Position numbers and translations under genes: made by a program
Assembly: GCA_949300345.1 (NCBI GenBank)
Contig: CASGDR010000005.1
Location: forward strand, 1 to 46,020
Direction of reading: 5' to 3'
Origin: an uncultured bacterium
Lineage (GTDB): Bacteria; Bacillota_I; Bacilli_A; RFN20; CAG-826
DNA: 46,020 bases
Shown: one piece after another, positions 26,870-36,619 of the stretch
Layout of the letters: every line of letters begins with the position of its first letter
Position numbering within the stretch: position 1 is the first letter of the stretch
The notes under the pieces: generated by a model
Told to the model about the DNA's origin: nothing
The model's input: the letters and a program-made list of their open reading frames with translations, nothing else
The model's database searches: none

Positions 26870-28008
26870 GACGTCTGATTCTGCTCGGGGCCACCGGCTC
26901 GATCGGAACCCAGACCCTTGACCTGCTTGAAAAAGACGATGCCTTCTCTTTGGTAGGCATCGCGATCGGCCATAGAAAATCCGCAATTCCTAGTCTAATC
27001 AAACGTTTTCCTAGCATTGAGGCTGTTTCTTTGCTGGATAAAGACAACATCGAAGAGCTTCAAGGCCTCTTCCCAAAAGTCCGTTTTTACTTCGGGGAAG
27101 ATGGAGCTTCCAGGCTTGCTAATGAAACCCAATACGATGAGGCCGTGAATGCCATCGTGGGCTTTGCCGGCCTATTGCCTAGCATCGAGGTCCTCTCCAA
27201 AGGCAAGGTGCTACATCTAGCCAACAAGGAATCCTTGGTGGTCGGTGGCCAACTCATCGGCCGCCTGATCAAGGAAAAGGGCGGGCGTATCTATCCCATC
27301 GATTCCGAACACGCCGCCATTGCCAAATGCCTTTCTTCAATTGATAGGAAGGACATCGATAAGGTCATCTTGACCGCTTCGGGAGGTCCCTTCCGCCTGA
27401 TGTCGAGGATGGCCCTAAACGGAATAACTCCGGCGATGGCTTTGGCCCATCCGACTTGGAAGATGGGCAATAAGATCACCATCGATTCGGCCACCATGAT
27501 GAACAAAGGCTTCGAAGTGATGGAGGCCTGCTATCTCTTTGATATCGAACCGGAAGACATCGATATATTTATCCACCCCCAATCGCTGGTACATTCGGGC
27601 ATTAGGCTCAAAGACGGAAGCTATATCCTCGATTATGGTAAGGCCGACATGCACGGACCCATTGCCTACTCCCTTAGCCACGGAGAGAAGATCGAGGGGA
27701 TAAGGAAGGTTTCCTCCTTGGATGAACTCAAGGACTGCGACTTCATGGCTTATGATCCCGCGCGTTTCCCGGCGGTCGGCCTTGCCATTGACTCTTTCAA
27801 GCAAAAAGGAAATAGGGGAGCCGCCCTTAACGGCGCCAACGAAATGGCGGTCAGTCTCTTCCTAGAAGGAAAACTCCCGTTCAAGGAAATTGAAAAAGTA
27901 TTGGAAGAGGTCCTAAAAAAGATACCATTCGACCCTGCAAGCACTTATCCTTTACTAGCGTCCTATGACTCTCTTGCTAGGCAAGAGGCCAAGGCTTTCG
28001 GAAATTGA
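26866..28008 (+). CDS. dxr: 1-deoxy-D-xylulose 5-phosphate reductoisomerase
   Basis: Dxr catalyses the first committed step of the MEP pathway to isoprenoids, using NADPH. From ATG 26866 the product has 380 residues, beginning MRRLILLGATGSIGTQTLDLL (NADPH-binding GATGSIG, 8-14). It contains NKESLVVGG, SEHAAI, the catalytic-loop region HPTWKMGNKITIDSATMMNKGFE and HPQSLVHS. The frame is open from a TTG at 26848, but the ATGA overlap with cdsA and the family start favour 26866. With uppS nearby, precursor and product steps of the lipid carrier are co-expressed. Confidence 0.97.
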   Translation: MRRLILLGATGSIGTQTLDLLEKDDAFSLVGIAIGHRKSAIPSLIKRFPSIEAVSLLDKDNIEELQGLFPKVRFYFGEDGASRLANETQYDEAVNAIVGFAGLLPSIEVLSKGKVLHLANKESLVVGGQLIGRLIKEKGGRIYPIDSEHAAIAKCLSSIDRKDIDKVILTASGGPFRLMSRMALNGITPAMALAHPTWKMGNKITIDSATMMNKGFEVMEACYLFDIEPEDIDIFIHPQSLVHSGIRLKDGSYILDYGKADMHGPIAYSLSHGEKIEGIRKVSSLDELKDCDFMAYDPARFPAVGLAIDSFKQKGNRGAALNGANEMAVSLFLEGKLPFKEIEKVLEEVLKKIPFDPASTYPLLASYDSLARQEAKAFGN

Positions 28009-28011
28009 TCT

Positions 28012-29454
28012 ATGGATACCTTCATTACGATATTGATGCTGATTTTGCTCCTTTTGGTGCTGATCGGCTTCCATGAACTCGGCCATTTCTGCGTGGCCAA
28101 GATGTGCCATGTCTACTGCGCGGAGTTCTCTTTGGGTTTCGGACCCAAGCTATTCTCCTTCAAAAGGAAAAAGGGAGAGACCTACTTCACCGTAAGGGCC
28201 TTGCCCATCGGCGGCTATGTCTCCATGTATAGCGACGATGAGCAACTCGACGAGGAAGAAAAGGAAACGATCCCCCCGGAGAGGTCGCTGGAACGCCAAT
28301 CATGGCCCAAGCGCTTAGCCATCATCTTGGCCGGGGTCACCGTCAATTTCCTGCTCACCTTCGTCTTTATCTATGCTTATGCACTATGCTTCCCCCAATA
28401 CACGGTGACGGAAGGCAATTATTGGACCTATGTCGTTTCAGGCGACCAGTTGGAAACCGTCTCTCCGGTCGGCTTGCTGCATATGGCCGAGGAAAGCGAA
28501 AGCCCGTCCTTTGATCCCGAAGTCGATCACCCCATCTACAAAGGCATAGTACTATCCCGCCAATCCAGGCCCGACGAAGCCCAAGTCGGGGGCTATCTAA
28601 TCGATACCGATACCATCATCACCACGGCCGAAGGTACCTATGAAGCCGTTACCATCTTCAATCCCTCGACCATCACCAGCGATTCCGACTTTGTGAATTC
28701 GTTGACCTTCTATACCAAAATCAGCCTTGAGGATGCCCGCAATAGGTCTGACGAATATGCCCCTTATGGCGAGTGGCCTGACTTACTAAGCCTCTCCGAT
28801 GAATATCTATATATGCTAGGCATCAGCGGATATCCGGATTACTCATTGAATTCCATCTCCATCGGAGCCGGAGACCAAATCAGCTTCAACCTGACCACCA
28901 TCGAGCAAAATAGCCTCTCCACGAGCGAAGGGACCCGCAGTTTCTATGATGCTTCGACCTGCAAGGCTTTTGCTTATGAAATCAAAGCCCAGGCCAATCC
29001 CGACCAAACCGTGACCCTGACCACAGCGGGCCTACGCCTATACTCCGAAGAATATTGGATGTCAGCAGGGGAAAGATTCAGCTATGGCAACCAGCTGTGG
29101 TGCAATCTTTGGACCAGCATCGGCGGGGGACTATACGCCCTATTTACCGGAAACTTCTCTTCCCTTTCCGGTCCCGTCGGCATCGGGGCGACAATGGGCA
29201 CCATGGCCTCCATTGGGGGCTGGGCCTATTCCTTCTTTTTCCTCGGAGCCCTTGTTTCCTTGAACCTTGCCATCATCAACCTTTTCCCGATTCCGGGACT
29301 TGACGGCTGGGCGGCCGTGGTTACCGTTTATGAGACCCTCACCAAGAAGAAAATCAAGGAAAGGACCAAGAACATCGTTTCCTACATCGGACTGGGGCTG
29401 GTGCTTCTATTGGCCGTAGTCGTCCTCGTCATGGATATCGTGAGGCTATTCTGA
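28012..29454 (+). CDS. rseP: Site-2 protease RseP (RasP) with enlarged central domain
   Basis: RseP-type intramembrane zinc metalloproteases cut membrane-bound regulators such as anti-sigma factors and remnant signal peptides. The zinc motif HELGH is in helix 1 (IGFHELGHFCVAK), and the C-terminal NLFPIPGLDGW supplies the third ligand. Membrane segments lie near residues 3-25, 100-125, 395-425 and 455-478. At 480 residues it is about 60 longer than Firmicute homologues. The region ~125-370, where a PDZ domain is expected, is acidic and Ser/Thr-rich, and I cannot recognise a standard PDZ in it. It lies between dxr and polC; proS, common here, is absent. Confidence 0.92.
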   Translation: MDTFITILMLILLLLVLIGFHELGHFCVAKMCHVYCAEFSLGFGPKLFSFKRKKGETYFTVRALPIGGYVSMYSDDEQLDEEEKETIPPERSLERQSWPKRLAIILAGVTVNFLLTFVFIYAYALCFPQYTVTEGNYWTYVVSGDQLETVSPVGLLHMAEESESPSFDPEVDHPIYKGIVLSRQSRPDEAQVGGYLIDTDTIITTAEGTYEAVTIFNPSTITSDSDFVNSLTFYTKISLEDARNRSDEYAPYGEWPDLLSLSDEYLYMLGISGYPDYSLNSISIGAGDQISFNLTTIEQNSLSTSEGTRSFYDASTCKAFAYEIKAQANPDQTVTLTTAGLRLYSEEYWMSAGERFSYGNQLWCNLWTSIGGGLYALFTGNFSSLSGPVGIGATMGTMASIGGWAYSFFFLGALVSLNLAIINLFPIPGLDGWAAVVTVYETLTKKKIKERTKNIVSYIGLGLVLLLAVVVLVMDIVRLF

Positions 29455-32400
29455 TGAAGGAAAAGATGCGGCGTTTCCTATCATCCATCGGAATCGAAGA
29501 TCCCGAGTCTTTGGATTTGGACTTCGGCCGCGTCTATTACAAGGATGCCGAGAAGAAAACTTTGGTCATGGAAATAGAGAAGGATTCTCCTTGGGTCTAT
29601 TCCGACCTGAGCCTTTTCACCATGGCCCTAAGCAGCGTCCTTTATTCCTATGAGGTGGTCTTTTCCTACCATAGTAGGCCCACCATGTCCGACCTAAATA
29701 GCCTCTTTGAGGATTTGGCCCTGGAATGCAGGCGGTCGATCGAGGGGACCAAGTTCGTCGATAAAAGCGATGGACTGGTGATCATCGAAAGCCCTGACCA
29801 GGGGCTAAAGGAATTCGTCGAACGGGAATTCCAAGGCCTCATTGAATTCATCAACTATCCCTATAAGGTCAAATTCGCGCTGGAGAAAGCCGAGGAAGAA
29901 AAGGAAATAGAAAACCCCGAAGCTTCCATAGCATCAATTGAAGAAACCCCGCAAAACGAAACCGGAATCGAGGATATCCCTGAAGAAAAAGAGGAAGAGG
30001 AAGTCCCTCCTCTAGAGCCTGGTGTCCAAGACGAAGCCATCAGGGAAGCCGAAGAGCATTACATTGAAAATGTCATCAATAGCAGCCGCCAGAAGCTACG
30101 CCGCTCCAAGCGCGAGGGCTATAAAGAAGTCGCTTCGATAAGGGAATTGCTCACCTATAGCTACGGCCGCTTCCAATTCAAAGGCTATTTTTTCCATGGA
30201 GATCCTAGGCCCAATCTCAAGGGCAAGATGCGCAACACCATCTATGTGGGTGATGATACCGACTGCATCCAGGTATCCCTGATGGAGGGAATATGCGGAG
30301 ACCGGGATTTCATCTCTTCCTTCGGGGAAGTCGAATCCTCCAGCCAGGTCATCCCCGTCACCGTGATGGGGAGGATGGAAACCGACTACAAGCAAAGGCC
30401 CATCATCTATTGCGAGAGAATCGAAAAAGACGACATCGAAAGGCGCTTTGAGATTACCGAAGACCCCAGGGTCGAACTCCATCTGCACACCAAGTTCTCG
30501 GCCATGGACGGAACCGGGGATATTTCGGACTACTGCGCTACCGCCAAGGAAATGGGCATGAAGGCCATCGCCATCACCGACCACGGGGACATCCAAGGTT
30601 TCCCCGCTGCCGAAGCCGCGGCCAAGAAATACGGGCTCAAGATGCTATATGGCTGCGAGTTCTACATGTTTGATTTCCCCATCTTTGCCTATAGGGGCGA
30701 CGATAGGAAATTGGAAAAGGCCCGCTACTGTGTATTCGACTTCGAAACCACCGGCCTTTCCAACCGCTTTGACCGCATTACCGAATTCGGTGCCACCATC
30801 ATGGAAAACGGGATGATCGTCGACCACATCGATTTCTTCGTCAATGCCGGCAAGCAAATCCCCGAAGCCATCGTCAGGAAGACCCAGATCACCAATGAGA
30901 TGATCAAGGAAAAGGGCATAAGCGAGGAAGAGGCCATCAAGCGCATCGAGGAATTCATGGGAGATTCGGTCCTAGTCTCCCATAACGCCCCATTCGATAT
31001 CGGCTTCCTCAATAACCTTAGAAAGAGGCACGGACTTAGCGAAGTCACCAACTGCGTCGTCGATACCTTGGCCATTTCCTATTACCTATTCCCCAAGGCC
31101 GGTAGGCACACCCTAGGTTCCTTGAGCCGCAACCTCGGCATGAGCGTCTATGACGAAGACAAGGCCCACCGCGCCGATTTCGACGCCGAAGTGCTGGCCA
31201 AGGTTTGGGATGCCATCATCCCGCTATTGGAGAAAGCTCACCCCGAAATGTCCCATGGCATGACGCTGAAGGACCTTTCGGAAATGCCGTGCGACGTCAG
31301 GGACATCTACACTTACCTAAGAAGCAAACACGTGATTGTCCTCGTCAAGAATCAGAGGGGACTTAAAAACCTCTACAAGCTCATTTCGGAAGCCTCGACC
31401 CAATATCTGGCTGTCGGAGGGGCCAACCCGCCGACCCCCAAAATCCCCAGAGGGGAAATCGAGAAATACCGTGAGGACTTCCTCATCGGTTCGGCTTGCT
31501 ATAACGGCGACGTCTTCGAAATCGCTTCAAGGGATTCGCTTGATGCATTAGACCGCGCGGTCTCCTTTTACGACTACATCGAACTGCAGCCGCGGGGAAA
31601 CTACTCTTTCTTGGTCAATACCAATGACTATACCTGGGATGAAATAAAGAGGATCCAAGACGATATCATCGCTTCCGCCGATAGGATGGGCAAAAGGATC
31701 GTGGCGACCGGGGACTGCCATTATGTCGACCCCCGCGACAAGATTACCCGCGATGTCTATATCGCCGCCCGCGGCCTCAACGGCTCTTCCCATCCCTTGT
31801 TCCCCAATTTCCGTGAAAGGCTGCCGTTTTTCGAAAACCCCGACCAACACTTCCGCTCCACCTCCGACATGCTCAAAGAATTCGCCTTCCTGGGGGATAG
31901 GGCCCATGAAGTGGTCGTGGAGAATTCCAACTGGGTTGCCGATCAGATAGAACCCCTGAAGATCTTGAAGGATCACCTATACACCCCCAATGCCAACCTG
32001 CCGGGTTCTGAGCAGCAGCTTAGAAGCATCTGCTATGAAAACCTCCGCAAAACCTATGGCGAACATCCGGATCAGGAGATTCTTGACCGCCTGGAAAGAG
32101 AACTCAACGGTATCATCGGCAACGGCTATTCCGTTACCTACATGATTGCCCATAAGATCTGCAAAAAGACCAATGAAGACGGCTATATCTTCGGTAGCCG
32201 CGGATCGGTCGGTTCCTCTTTTGCCGCCAATATGGCCGGGGTCACCGAAGTCAATCCGCTCAGGCCCCATTACCTATGTCCCAAGTGCCATCATTTCGAA
32301 TGGGCCAACGATCCGGATATCCGTTCCGGCTTCGACCTCGATGAGAAAAACTGCCCCGAATGCGGTAGCAAAATGAACCGCAACGGCCAGTCCATTCCTT

Positions 32401-33947
32401 TTGAAACCTTCCTTGGCTTCCATGCCGAAAAGGTCCCCGATATCGACCTCAATTTCCCTGGCGATTACCAAGCCCGGGCCTTTGCCTACGCCAGGTCGCT
32501 TCTTTCCACTCCTGAGGAAAACGAAGCCTATGCCCATCATAAGGATGTCAAGTCACCCCATGTCGTCCGAGCCGGCACCATTTCCACCATCCAGCTCAAG
32601 AACGCCATCTTCCTTGTGAGGACTTGGTATTATCCCCGCTTCCTGAAGAAGCAGCCGACTCCCTTCGACGAACTGAACATCCGCTTTTTGGCTACCCGTT
32701 CCATGGGGGTGAAGAAGACTACCGGACAGCATCCCGGCGGCATCGTCGTCATTCCGGCCGACATGGATATCTTTGACTTTACCGCCTACCAGCACCCCGC
32801 CGACGATCCGACCTCTGATTGGCTTACTACCCATTACGATATCGACTCGATGCACGAATCGGTCCTCAAGCTTGACCTTTTGGGCCACGTCGACCCCTTG
32901 GCCTTGAGGCTTATGTCCCAGATGACCGGCATCGACATCCATGACATTCCCTTTGATGACCAGCGCGTCATTTCTTTGTTCAATTCGGTCGACGAACTGG
33001 GCTTGAAGACCAATCCCTTGCACTTCAAGACCGGAGCCATGGGTACCCCTGAATTCGGCACCGACTTCGTCCAAGGCCTATTGGAAGAAGCTAGGCCCAA
33101 GACCTTCAATGAGCTGCTCATCGTCTCCGGCCTTAGCCACGGCAAAAACGTGTGGAACTCCAATGCCCAGGATCTGGTCAAGTCGGGGATCTGCAACCTC
33201 AATCATGTCGTCGGATGCCGCGATGACATCATGAACTACACCATCTCCATGGGGGTGGAATCCTCTAAGGCTTTTGCTCTTATGGAAGACGTCCGTAAAG
33301 GCCGGGGAGTCAAACCCGAACTTGAGGAAGAGATGAAGGCCCATGGCATCCCTGATTACTACATTGCTTCCTTGAAGAAGATTTCCTATCTCTTCCCTAG
33401 AGCCCACGCGACGGCCTACGTCATGGAAGCCTTCCGCGTCATGTGGTTCAAGCTCTACCACCCGCTGGAGTTTTATGCGACATTCTTCTCGGTCCGCTGC
33501 GACAAGTTCGATTTGGCCGCCATGGCCGGTGGCATCGGCGACGTGCTCAAATCCTTGGAGGATACCAAGGCCATCATCGTCTCGAGGGAGACCCGCAAGA
33601 AGGGTCCTGAAGAGGAAATCGTCAAGTCCGACAAGATTGCCATCGAGATGCTTGACCGCGGCTATAAGATCGAAAAGGTCAACCTCATGGAATCGGAAAC
33701 CGATATCTGGAAGGTCGTGCCCGAAAGGGATTCCATCATCCCGCCCTTCAAGGCCATACCCTCCTTTCCCATCGCCGCGGCCCAGAAGATCGTCGAGGAA
33801 AGAAAGAACGGGGAGTTCCTCTCCAAGGAGGATTTGATGAAGCGCTGCTCGGTCGGATCCTCGGTCATCGACCTTCTGGAAAAACAGGGGGCTTTGGAAG
33901 GCCTTGGAGAATCCAACCAGTTGTCCCTGTTCGATTTCTCCTTTTAG
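29454..33947 (+). CDS. polC: DNA polymerase III PolC-type alpha subunit
   Basis: PolC is the Gram-positive leading-strand replicase with built-in proofreading. The 1497-residue product has an N-terminal region with an acidic linker (about 165-205), an OB-like domain, and a PHP motif ELHLHTKFS (about 340-348). This is split by the 3'-5' exonuclease domain starting VFDFETTG (about 426-433). A zinc-binding segment follows (CPKCHHFEW...CPECGS, about 941-970), then the polymerase active site PDIDLNFPG (about 994-1002), GQHPGGIVVIP and C-terminal helices. The length is normal for PolC (~1440-1500). Its start overlaps the rseP stop by one base. Confidence 0.98.
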   Translation: MKEKMRRFLSSIGIEDPESLDLDFGRVYYKDAEKKTLVMEIEKDSPWVYSDLSLFTMALSSVLYSYEVVFSYHSRPTMSDLNSLFEDLALECRRSIEGTKFVDKSDGLVIIESPDQGLKEFVEREFQGLIEFINYPYKVKFALEKAEEEKEIENPEASIASIEETPQNETGIEDIPEEKEEEEVPPLEPGVQDEAIREAEEHYIENVINSSRQKLRRSKREGYKEVASIRELLTYSYGRFQFKGYFFHGDPRPNLKGKMRNTIYVGDDTDCIQVSLMEGICGDRDFISSFGEVESSSQVIPVTVMGRMETDYKQRPIIYCERIEKDDIERRFEITEDPRVELHLHTKFSAMDGTGDISDYCATAKEMGMKAIAITDHGDIQGFPAAEAAAKKYGLKMLYGCEFYMFDFPIFAYRGDDRKLEKARYCVFDFETTGLSNRFDRITEFGATIMENGMIVDHIDFFVNAGKQIPEAIVRKTQITNEMIKEKGISEEEAIKRIEEFMGDSVLVSHNAPFDIGFLNNLRKRHGLSEVTNCVVDTLAISYYLFPKAGRHTLGSLSRNLGMSVYDEDKAHRADFDAEVLAKVWDAIIPLLEKAHPEMSHGMTLKDLSEMPCDVRDIYTYLRSKHVIVLVKNQRGLKNLYKLISEASTQYLAVGGANPPTPKIPRGEIEKYREDFLIGSACYNGDVFEIASRDSLDALDRAVSFYDYIELQPRGNYSFLVNTNDYTWDEIKRIQDDIIASADRMGKRIVATGDCHYVDPRDKITRDVYIAARGLNGSSHPLFPNFRERLPFFENPDQHFRSTSDMLKEFAFLGDRAHEVVVENSNWVADQIEPLKILKDHLYTPNANLPGSEQQLRSICYENLRKTYGEHPDQEILDRLERELNGIIGNGYSVTYMIAHKICKKTNEDGYIFGSRGSVGSSFAANMAGVTEVNPLRPHYLCPKCHHFEWANDPDIRSGFDLDEKNCPECGSKMNRNGQSIPFETFLGFHAEKVPDIDLNFPGDYQARAFAYARSLLSTPEENEAYAHHKDVKSPHVVRAGTISTIQLKNAIFLVRTWYYPRFLKKQPTPFDELNIRFLATRSMGVKKTTGQHPGGIVVIPADMDIFDFTAYQHPADDPTSDWLTTHYDIDSMHESVLKLDLLGHVDPLALRLMSQMTGIDIHDIPFDDQRVISLFNSVDELGLKTNPLHFKTGAMGTPEFGTDFVQGLLEEARPKTFNELLIVSGLSHGKNVWNSNAQDLVKSGICNLNHVVGCRDDIMNYTISMGVESSKAFALMEDVRKGRGVKPELEEEMKAHGIPDYYIASLKKISYLFPRAHATAYVMEAFRVMWFKLYHPLEFYATFFSVRCDKFDLAAMAGGIGDVLKSLEDTKAIIVSRETRKKGPEEEIVKSDKIAIEMLDRGYKIEKVNLMESETDIWKVVPERDSIIPPFKAIPSFPIAAAQKIVEERKNGEFLSKEDLMKRCSVGSSVIDLLEKQGALEGLGESNQLSLFDFSF

Positions 33948-33950
33948 GAA

Positions 33951-33956
33951 TATAAT
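33951..33956 (+). promoter_or_regulatory. -10 element of the tRNA-Pro promoter
   Basis: A consensus TATAAT lies 20 bases before the tRNA and just after the polC stop. No clear -35 at the right spacing; TTCGAT at 33930 is 15 bp away. Confidence 0.55.
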
Positions 33957-33976
33957 CACTAAGCCCTTTGGGGCAT

Positions 33977-34053
33977 CGGGACATAGCACAGCTTGGTAGT
34001 GCGCCTGGTTCGGGACCAGGAGGTCGCGGGTTCAAGTCCCGCTGTTCCGACCA
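33977..34053 (+). tRNA. tRNA-Pro (anticodon CGG)
   Basis: A full cloverleaf: acceptor CGGGACA pairs with TGTTCCG, the anticodon stem CCTGG/CCAGG encloses loop TTCGGGA (anticodon CGG, codon CCG), and the T-loop TTCAAGT is standard. CCA is encoded at 34051-34053. A terminator follows. Confidence 0.97.
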
Positions 34054-34064
34054 AAAGAAAGCCG

Positions 34065-34094
34065 ACTATGCCCTAGTGGCATAGTTTTCTTTAT
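34065..34094. terminator. Terminator shared by tRNA-Pro and the tetR gene
   Basis: ACTATGCC (34065-34072) and GGCATAGT (34078-34085) form a perfect 8-bp stem, followed on the + strand by TTTTCTTT. On the - strand a T-rich tract follows after four bases, so it may work both ways. The tetR stop codon (34066-34068) lies in the stem. Confidence 0.8.
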
Positions 34095-34653
34095 ACCGGA
34101 AGCTTTTGCAGTAATAGGAAGCGATGCCTTCGGGAGAGGCTAAACAATCCTTTTCCAGCCAGTGGAGCAATAGCCCGATGAAGGACTCTAGCAATATGCA
34201 GGAAGTGATTCCGCTAGGGACGCCCTCCTTGCGGTAGTTTCTCGTTAGGGCCAGGTGATCGAAGAAAGGGGCGAAGCGCTCCCTAAGATGGGGAAGGAGA
34301 ATATTCCGGGCTTCTTGGGAACGTATTATGGGGACAAAAAGGCCTTTGTCGTCCCGGAAATGATAGAAGAGGTGGGTGATTTCCACCTCCGGATCATAAG
34401 TGTAGGAATAGTAAGAAAAGTCGTGGCTATCCTCTTTGGTGTGCTTGGAATCGAAGACGTGGGAGACGATGTGGTCGCTCAATGAAAAGATGACGTCGTC
34501 CTTGTTTTTGAAGTGCGCATAGAAGGTGGAACGCGCGACCTTGGCTTCGCCTAGAACCATTTCCACGGTTATCTTCGGGTAAGGGTGGCTGTCCAAAAGG
34601 GTTTTGAAAGCCCCGTAGATGGCACGTTTGGATTTGGCGATCCTTCTATCCAC
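34066..34653 (-). CDS. TetR/AcrR family transcriptional regulator
   Basis: The 195-residue product has an N-terminal TetR-type DNA-binding domain (IAKSKRAIYGAFKTLLDSHPYPKITVEMVLGEAKVARSTFYAHFKNKDDVIFSL), with STFYAHFKNKDD as the recognition helix and following turn. The ligand-binding half (about 70-195) has no recognisable subclass. It starts at GTG 34653, with an extended -10 (TGA-TAGTCT, 34668-34660 on the - strand) only 6 nt upstream. It is divergent from the ABC importer operon, with 116 bases between starts, so it probably regulates that operon; the ligand is unknown. Confidence 0.88.
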   Translation of the reverse strand: MDRRIAKSKRAIYGAFKTLLDSHPYPKITVEMVLGEAKVARSTFYAHFKNKDDVIFSLSDHIVSHVFDSKHTKEDSHDFSYYSYTYDPEVEITHLFYHFRDDKGLFVPIIRSQEARNILLPHLRERFAPFFDHLALTRNYRKEGVPSGITSCILLESFIGLLLHWLEKDCLASPEGIASYYCKSFRYKENYATRA

Positions 34654-34659
34654 GATAAA

Positions 34660-34763
34660 AGACTATCACTTGAAAGTTATCGAACGAAATCATTAAATCA
34701 GTTTTTTAAAAATAAAATCATCCTTTCGGTTGTGTTTCATAAATACTAAAAGAGGCATAGTAT
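34660..34763. promoter_or_regulatory. Divergent promoters of tetR and the ABC importer
   Basis: On the - strand TAGTCT (34665-34660) with an upstream TG ends 6 nt before the tetR GTG. On the + strand TAGTAT (34758-34763) ends 6 nt before the permease GTG at 34770. Neither gene has a Shine-Dalgarno. The AT-rich stretch between (34675-34745) could hold TetR operators, but I see no convincing palindrome. Both -35 regions are weak. Confidence 0.5.
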
Positions 34764-34769
34764 CCCATC

Positions 34770-35858
34770 GTGGAGAACAATATTAAAGATAGGGGCCACG
34801 ACCTACTAGTAGAGCGGCGAAACAGGCTGAAGGTTAGGATCATCCTGACCGTTTCTTTGGTGGTCCTAGCCGTCTTTTTGATGTTTGTTTCCATTTTGGC
34901 CGGGGGAAGTTCGACCCTGACCTTTAGCGATAAGTTCATGGGCCTATTCGGGCAGGGATCCAATAGCGCCAACATCATCATCGGGAACATCCGCCTAAGA
35001 AGGGCAGCCGCTGCCATCATCGTGGGATTTGGCCTGGCCATATCCGGGGCTAGCATGCAGTCGTCTTTGAAAAATCCCATGGCCTCGCCTTCTACCCTAG
35101 GTGTAAGCGAAGCCGCCACCTTTGGGGCGACTCTTGCCATTCTGTTTTTAAACGGCGGGATCTTCAACCAAGGCGGCTCGCTTTCGATATCAAACCCCTA
35201 TGCAGTGACCATCATGGCCTTCTTGTCCGCATTATTGGCCATTTTCTTGGTCCTCGCCCTTTCCAAAATCAGGCAGTTTTCCCCGGTCGTGGTGGCTCTT
35301 TCCGGCGTGGCCATGGGGATGTTCTTCCAAGCCTGTACGACCTTGCTTCAATATTTTGTCAATGACGTGACCCTAACCTCCGCCGTCTATTGGACCTTTG
35401 GCGATCTGACCAGGGCCACGTTCAGTGAAATTTGGATCATGTTGGGCGTGGTCGGGTTTTCTTTTGTGGTCCTATTCTTCCTTTCGCCTAGGCTCAACGC
35501 CATCGAGGAAGGGGACGAAAGCGCCCGGGCCCTTGGGGTCAATGTGCCCCTTGTTAGGCTCATTGCCCTCATGCTTGCTTCCCTCATCACCGCTGTCTGC
35601 ATCAGTTTCGTCGGCATCATCGGTTTCCTAGGGCTGGTCATACCACAGGTCTTCAGAAGGTTCGTTGGTGTGGATAACCGCTGGCTTTTTCCCATCTCGG
35701 GACTTGGTGGAACTTCGGTTTTGCTCTTATGCGATTTCCTTTCGCGGACGATCATGGAAGGGACCAATCTTCCGGTCGGAGCCCTTACCTCGATAATCGG
35801 GGCGCCGGTGTTCATCTATATTCTGCTTACCAGCGAAAGGAGAGGCCATGTTAGTTGA
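34770..35858 (+). CDS. FecCD-family ABC transporter permease
   Basis: BtuC/FecCD permeases move iron-siderophore, haem, cobalamin or related metal complexes. Diagnostic segments are GLAISGASMQSSLKNPMASPSTLGVSEAATFGA and the C-terminal ATPase-coupling region SFVGIIGFLGLVIPQVFRRFVGVDNRWLFPISGLGG. About nine to ten hydrophobic helices span the 362 residues; the N-terminal ~25 are charged. The start is GTG 34770, directly downstream of a -10 element. It overlaps the ATPase gene by 11 bases. Substrate cannot be read from the sequence. Confidence 0.94.
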   Translation: MENNIKDRGHDLLVERRNRLKVRIILTVSLVVLAVFLMFVSILAGGSSTLTFSDKFMGLFGQGSNSANIIIGNIRLRRAAAAIIVGFGLAISGASMQSSLKNPMASPSTLGVSEAATFGATLAILFLNGGIFNQGGSLSISNPYAVTIMAFLSALLAIFLVLALSKIRQFSPVVVALSGVAMGMFFQACTTLLQYFVNDVTLTSAVYWTFGDLTRATFSEIWIMLGVVGFSFVVLFFLSPRLNAIEEGDESARALGVNVPLVRLIALMLASLITAVCISFVGIIGFLGLVIPQVFRRFVGVDNRWLFPISGLGGTSVLLLCDFLSRTIMEGTNLPVGALTSIIGAPVFIYILLTSERRGHVS

Positions 35859-36606
35859 AGCTAAAGGCCTATCCTTCGCCTATTCCAAAAAGCTGCCATT
35901 GGTCCTTAATAAGGTAGATTTTCATCTTGAAAAAGGAAGAATTGCGGTGCTTTTGGGTCCTAACGGAGTGGGAAAATCCACCCTTATCAAATTGTTGCTC
36001 GGCATTTTGAAACCCAAGGAAGGGGAGCTTCTGCTGGAAGGGCAAAGCTATCAAAGGATCAACCGCAACCAGATGGCCCGCTCTTTGGCATATGTGCCCC
36101 AAAGCCAGCCTATTAGTGACATGAGCGTTTTTGATTCCGTCTTGCTAGGGCGGATCATGTACATGGGGGCTTTCTATAACAAGGAAGACCTTGATAAGAC
36201 CGAGGCCGCCCTCAAGGATTTGGGGCTAAGCGACCTCTCCTATAAAAGATGTTCGGAACTTTCCGGCGGGGAACGCCAAAAGGTTGCCATTGCCAGGGCC
36301 TTGGCCTCCGATGCCAAGGGCATTCTCTTTGATGAGCCTACTTCCAATCTCGATGTCGTCTCCTCCAAGAAGACCGCTTTGCTCATCCAAAAGTTAGCCC
36401 ATGAGATGGGCAAAGCCGTCTTGCTATGCATGCACGATATTTCCTTGGCCCATTTCCTAGGCCAGGACTTCTATCTTTTCTCCCATGAAGGGCTGGTTGC
36501 CCAAGGAGGAAAGGAAATCCTTAATGAAGAGAACCTCTCTAAGACCTACGGTTCCAAGGTCAGTCTTATTAGAAACGGTTCGGAACTATTCGTTTCCATG
36601 AACTAG
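35848..36606 (+). CDS. ABC transporter ATP-binding protein (FecE/FhuC/BtuD type)
   Basis: The 252-residue ATPase has Walker A LGPNGVGKSTLIKLL, the Q-loop YVPQSQPISDMSVFDSVLLGR (typical of the iron/B12 branch), signature LSGGERQKVAIARALA, Walker B GILFDEPTSNLDV and the switch histidine in CMHDISLAHF. An AAAGGAG Shine-Dalgarno lies 5 nt before the ATG, within the 3' end of the permease gene. It powers the adjacent permease. Confidence 0.95.
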   Translation: MLVEAKGLSFAYSKKLPLVLNKVDFHLEKGRIAVLLGPNGVGKSTLIKLLLGILKPKEGELLLEGQSYQRINRNQMARSLAYVPQSQPISDMSVFDSVLLGRIMYMGAFYNKEDLDKTEAALKDLGLSDLSYKRCSELSGGERQKVAIARALASDAKGILFDEPTSNLDVVSSKKTALLIQKLAHEMGKAVLLCMHDISLAHFLGQDFYLFSHEGLVAQGGKEILNEENLSKTYGSKVSLIRNGSELFVSMN

Positions 36607-36619
36607 AAGGAGAAAAAAG

